Assembly (NCBI RefSeq): GCF_004346845.1
Contig: NZ_SMGI01000004.1
Location: forward strand, 1-64,000
Source: Winogradskyella wandonensis
Lineage (GTDB): Bacteria > Bacteroidota > Bacteroidia > Flavobacteriales > Flavobacteriaceae
Direction of reading: 5' to 3'
DNA length: 64,000 nt
Shown here: piece by piece, positions 60,566 to 64,000 of the stretch
How the letters are laid out: each line of letters opens with the position of its first letter
Position numbering within the stretch: the stretch's first letter is position 1
Made by a program: the position numbers and the translations under genes
Notes under the pieces: generated by a model
Told to the model about the DNA's origin: nothing
The model's database searches: none
The model's input: only the letters and a program-made list of their open reading frames with translations

Positions 60566-63137
60566 TGCTACGGTAGAGTTTAAAGGCTAAAAATAAAATT
60601 ATTAATACTGCTACGATGCCAAAACTTAATAAATAAAAATCGTCTTTAGCCAAATGCAATTCCTGTAAGTCTCCATAAAAGATAAAAGCACCCCAATAAT
60701 ATGGTGATTTTTTGGCGTTGCTAACACTTTTATCATTTAGATAATCTAATTTGGATTGTCTATTGGAAAAAATTGCAGATTTTCCTTCGCTATAATGAGC
60801 ATAGAATTGAGATATTATTTTCGAAGTGCTTAAATCGTTAATCTGCCATAAAGAAAACAATATATTTTCAGCTCCGGCATATTGAAAACCCCTAGCTAAA
60901 CTCATAGCGCCTTCGCCTTTTAGGAGCTTTCCAACACCAGTTTCGCAAGCACTTAGCACCACCAAGTTAGGCTTTAGATTTAGAGCGTAAAGTTCATTTA
61001 AAGATAAGTCGCCATCTGAAAACGACAATGTCGCGGGCTTAAAAAAATCACCAGAAGACGCATGTGTAGATAAATGTAATATTGAATAATCTTTTGCCTG
61101 CTCCATAAAACGGTCTTTCGTTGCCGACTCATGCATCAAAAGTCTTGCGGACATATGTTTTTCTATGGCTTTAGCCTCGTCAATGGTGTGTATTAACTCC
61201 CGATTTGTACTCTTAAATACAGGAAAAACTCCAAGTAAATCCTCTTGTCTTCTTTCGGTTTTGTTCTTTAAATAAAATAGTAAACTAGAATTATAAGCCA
61301 AAGCCTGAATATTGATTACAAAAGGCATTTTAGAAAATACAGTAGTTGCTGTTTTTTCAGTTAATAACGTTTCAAACGGGATAAAATTGATAAATCCGTC
61401 GGGGATTACCACTACTTTATCAATAGTATTTACCGCTTCAAGATTTAGTAGGTTATACATAGAATACGCATCTTCTGTAAAGGCTTTTATATCATTAGTT
61501 ATTTTTGAAGCGTCATTAAAATATCTAATAAAATCAACTATTTTATGAGTCGTTGATGTGTCGATAGGTATTTTATTAAAAGCATAATCTTTTTCTGTAA
61601 ATACAAATTGGTAAATGGCTTTTTTACCATAGAAGTATTCTACTATTCCAGTCTGAGTTTTTTGCAATTTCGACATTATGGACTCAAGTGTAATGGTTTC
61701 GGTAGTACCAATAGCGTACTTTTTATCGATGGTTTCTTTCAGTGACTTTAATGTAGTACTTATCTCTATCAGTCTAGACCTAATACTATCTTGTTTTTTG
61801 AGGTAACTCTGGTTTGAAGAAAAATTTAGTAATCGATTTGTTAAGAGTTTTTGCTCTTTTAAGAGTTGATGTTCTTTTACAAGTAAAGTGTCATTATCAC
61901 TATATTTTTCTAGAAGCTCCTTTCTAATAGAGTTATTTTTTAAATAGGAAACTTTGTTGCGTTCGGCAAAGTTTATAGCTTGTTCTATAAACGCATTAGA
62001 TTTTTCTGTTTCGTAAAGCTGATGTAAAATATCGATACATTTTTCGCTTCTAGTTTTGTTAGCGCTCGCTTCTATAAAATAGCTTTCTTCGTTGGTTGTT
62101 TCCTTGTCTAAAAGAGAAGCGACATAGAAACTAAGATTATAATTCAATAGTTTTTTAGTAGGGTTTTGCTCAATAGCAGCTAATAAATCAAACACATCTA
62201 TAAACGTATTTTCTGGATACAAGTCTGTTTGGTTTAGTGATTGGTTAGCTTTAAAACCAGGAATAAGAAAAGCAAGGGTGTTTTTTAATTCATTTAGAGC
62301 TTTATTGGGTTCGTTTAAAAGATATAGTAGTTGCGCCTCTTCAAAACTAAGTTTAGCAAGTTCTCTTTTAGACGTTAATTTATTTTTTAGATGCTTGTTT
62401 TTTATTTGGTTGAAATAACTATAAGCCTTTTCATAGTCCTTTTTTTCTTTTGCAAGTTGATAGTTTTGCTCTAAAGATTCAAGATTATCTCCGGTATAAA
62501 AAATAATATCATTATCTAACAAAAGAGTATCTTGGTTAGCTTTCATCAAAAGAATACTTCTTTTTTTTATAGAGTGAAGACGTTGCAACTGTGATTTAGA
62601 AATACTATCGAATTCTAGAGTTTTGTCAATGATAGATATAACACTTCTATGCTTGTTTAAAGATTGATATAGTCTGGCAAGATTGATGCTCCCAGAAATT
62701 TGTTGCGTCTTGTTACCTTGCTGTTTTGCAAGGGAAATGTAATGCTTGGTAATGTTTTCTGCTTTGATATAAGCATTGGTTTTGTGGTATAGAATGCCAA
62801 GTGGAATCAAACAATACTCAACAATATCGTAACTATATACTTTGTTTTTTTTGTAGAGTTGGTTTGCCTTTTCATAAGCTGAAATAGCTGGTTTTAGATA
62901 ATTATTCTCGCTTAAGTAAAAGGCTTTATTTACAATAAGATTGATGAAGGCAAAATACTCATCTTCTGTCTTCAATTGAGGTTCATATATTTTAATTTCA
63001 GTATTTAAAATTTGTAAGTTTTTGAGATTTGGCTCACTATAAAACTGTTCTGTAGATGCGTAAATACGCTCCTCTAAAGTCTGAGAAAAGCAAAGCGATA
63101 TGCTTAAAACAAATAAAAAGAAGACGTACGTTTTCAT
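60549..63137 (-). CDS. TPR-CHAT caspase-like protease with C-terminal membrane anchor
   Basis: An 862-residue protein. Signal peptide (1-18, ending CFSQ); TPR-like helical repeats about 20-420; coiled region about 400-480; CHAT (caspase HetF-associated TPR) peptidase domain about 490-830. Catalytic His-692 lies in HLSTHASSGDFF and Cys-731 in VVLSACETGVGK, the standard CHAT dyad. A single membrane helix follows near the C-terminus (about 834-854, LLSFGIVAVLIILFLAFKLY). The TPR and protease therefore face the periplasm or outside. Cleaved substrate unknown; the partner retropepsin gene overlaps its end. Confidence 0.9.
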   Translation of the reverse strand: MKTYVFFLFVLSISLCFSQTLEERIYASTEQFYSEPNLKNLQILNTEIKIYEPQLKTEDEYFAFINLIVNKAFYLSENNYLKPAISAYEKANQLYKKNKVYSYDIVEYCLIPLGILYHKTNAYIKAENITKHYISLAKQQGNKTQQISGSINLARLYQSLNKHRSVISIIDKTLEFDSISKSQLQRLHSIKKRSILLMKANQDTLLLDNDIIFYTGDNLESLEQNYQLAKEKKDYEKAYSYFNQIKNKHLKNKLTSKRELAKLSFEEAQLLYLLNEPNKALNELKNTLAFLIPGFKANQSLNQTDLYPENTFIDVFDLLAAIEQNPTKKLLNYNLSFYVASLLDKETTNEESYFIEASANKTRSEKCIDILHQLYETEKSNAFIEQAINFAERNKVSYLKNNSIRKELLEKYSDNDTLLVKEHQLLKEQKLLTNRLLNFSSNQSYLKKQDSIRSRLIEISTTLKSLKETIDKKYAIGTTETITLESIMSKLQKTQTGIVEYFYGKKAIYQFVFTEKDYAFNKIPIDTSTTHKIVDFIRYFNDASKITNDIKAFTEDAYSMYNLLNLEAVNTIDKVVVIPDGFINFIPFETLLTEKTATTVFSKMPFVINIQALAYNSSLLFYLKNKTERRQEDLLGVFPVFKSTNRELIHTIDEAKAIEKHMSARLLMHESATKDRFMEQAKDYSILHLSTHASSGDFFKPATLSFSDGDLSLNELYALNLKPNLVVLSACETGVGKLLKGEGAMSLARGFQYAGAENILFSLWQINDLSTSKIISQFYAHYSEGKSAIFSNRQSKLDYLNDKSVSNAKKSPYYWGAFIFYGDLQELHLAKDDFYLLSFGIVAVLIILFLAFKLYRSNARHT

Positions 63138-64000
63138 CTAAAACTTCCAAATACCGTATAACTGAAGGTAATTAAAATTATCCTTGAAGTTTAAGACATA
63201 ACGCGCACCAAAACTTGGGCCAATTCTAGCAAATCCGCCAGTGATTTCCACTAAAAAACCAGTCCTGAGATTAGTAAAGGAATCTGAAAACTCAGAAGAT
63301 GTATTTAAAGTTTCTACAATGGGTGCTTGCGGATTTATACCTTCAAAACGTTCTATAAACAAAGATTCATCTTGTTTTTCACTTAGAGATATCATAGTGT
63401 TAAGACCAGCGCCTAAGCCTATGTAGTTATTAATATTATATCTCACCAAAATAGGAATTTCCCAATCGATATTCTGAAAACTAGACGAAGCCGTTGTACG
63501 CTGTAACTGCTCAAAACCTTGGGCGCCTCCTATAATCTCTTCAGTAACTGTAGTCTCAGAATCATAATTATGAAAGCTATTTAAAAGCTCTACTTGCCAA
63601 TACCATCTGTAGGATTTGTAAGGAGAAACTGTGGCGCCGATAAAATAGCTCTTAGAGTCTTTTAAATCTGGGAAATAATTGTACCCTGCCTTTGCACCAA
63701 TTGATATACCAGGTAAAAACCGTGTTGTAGAATAATTGGTGATTATAGGTTCGTTTTTATCGAAAATTATGGCAGTTCTACTCTTAGTCTTTTTTTTATG
63801 GAAGTCTTTAGAGAATTTAATTTTATACTTTACAAACCCTTTTGTAGAGTCGTATTCTTTTACATTTTTTTGCTCACTGCCAGGTAAGTAAATATTCTTG
63901 AAAGTGAAAATCGCTTGCTTGTCTGTAAACGTAGTGTCTAGACAACTATACTGAACCTCTTGTTTAGGGCAAATTTTAACCTTAGGGTACATGTCAATGA
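63138..64000 (-). CDS. Outer membrane protein gene, 5' end outside window
   Basis: The frame is still open at the window edge (codons Ile-Asp precede the Met at 63992), so that Met may be internal. Residues about 85-284 form a PorT-like beta-barrel: FLPGISIGAKAGYNYFPD, WEIPILVRYNINNYIGLGAG, and the last strand LQLYGIWKF. The preceding 80 residues are a charged, beta-rich domain with two cysteines. It ends directly before the CHAT gene and likely heads the same operon. Confidence 0.7.
   Translation of the reverse strand, partial: IDMYPKVKICPKQEVQYSCLDTTFTDKQAIFTFKNIYLPGSEQKNVKEYDSTKGFVKYKIKFSKDFHKKKTKSRTAIIFDKNEPIITNYSTTRFLPGISIGAKAGYNYFPDLKDSKSYFIGATVSPYKSYRWYWQVELLNSFHNYDSETTVTEEIIGGAQGFEQLQRTTASSSFQNIDWEIPILVRYNINNYIGLGAGLNTMISLSEKQDESLFIERFEGINPQAPIVETLNTSSEFSDSFTNLRTGFLVEITGGFARIGPSFGARYVLNFKDNFNYLQLYGIWKF

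Overview
The window is AT-rich DNA from a member of the Bacteroidota, almost certainly the Flavobacteriaceae (probably marine; genus not determinable). The evidence is a C-terminal type IX secretion (T9SS) sorting domain, a CarboxypepD_reg-plus-plug TonB receptor, PorT-like barrels, HupE/UreJ and DUF3109 proteins, A-rich translation starts without Shine-Dalgarno sites, and -7 promoter boxes of the TAnnTTTG type. No rRNA, tRNA or CRISPR was found.

Region 1 (1-13.4 kb) is accessory. It holds four copies of the 3' end of an RHS-type polymorphic toxin gene. Copy 1 is on the + strand and is cut by the window edge. Copies 2-4 lie in tandem on the - strand at 9.2-13.1 kb. Each starts inside the same YPFGM(P/A)MPNRN segment, keeps about 70 residues of RHS core, then switches to an unrelated C-terminal domain and is followed by a small, different gene in the immunity position. 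Copies 2 and 4 carry HExxH metallopeptidase-like tips. Copy 3 has an OmpA-like C-terminus and is followed by a secreted DUF922-like HExxH protein. A tyrosine recombinase closes the array. Between copy 1 and the recombinase lie surface genes and a compact type II secretion/type IV pilus-like cluster (GspC-like protein, anchored bactofilin-like protein, two pseudopilins, GspF), without an ATPase or secretin in view.

Region 2 (13.4-25.1 kb) is mostly core: a secreted FG-GAP/ASPIC protein with T9SS tail, HupE/UreJ, dCMP deaminase, an S41 C-terminal protease, a flavoprotein, MarC, a DUF3109 protein and class Ia ribonucleotide reductase (nrdB-nrdA).

Region 3 (25.2-36.8 kb) is a phosphate uptake locus: Na/Pi cotransporter, PiT transporter with a PhoU-like tail, phosphate-selective porin, and a TonB receptor with a beta-helix lipoprotein; a chromate transporter is embedded. 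The PiT, porin and TonB promoters share one layout: GTTA-type 11-mers repeated every 11 bp, with the first repeat exactly 22 bp from the -7 box. I propose this as a Pho-box-like operator that ties the three units together.

Region 4 (36.9-64 kb) is housekeeping: dGTPase, dxs, tadA, a cold-shock protein, a CLC protein whose gating glutamate position is Leu, aspS, a TetR-TolC-adaptor-RND pump operon with a clear palindromic operator, polyprenyl synthase, CBS protein, and sucA-sucB. It ends with a - strand operon of an outer-membrane protein (cut by the window edge), a TPR-CHAT protease and a retropepsin-like protease.
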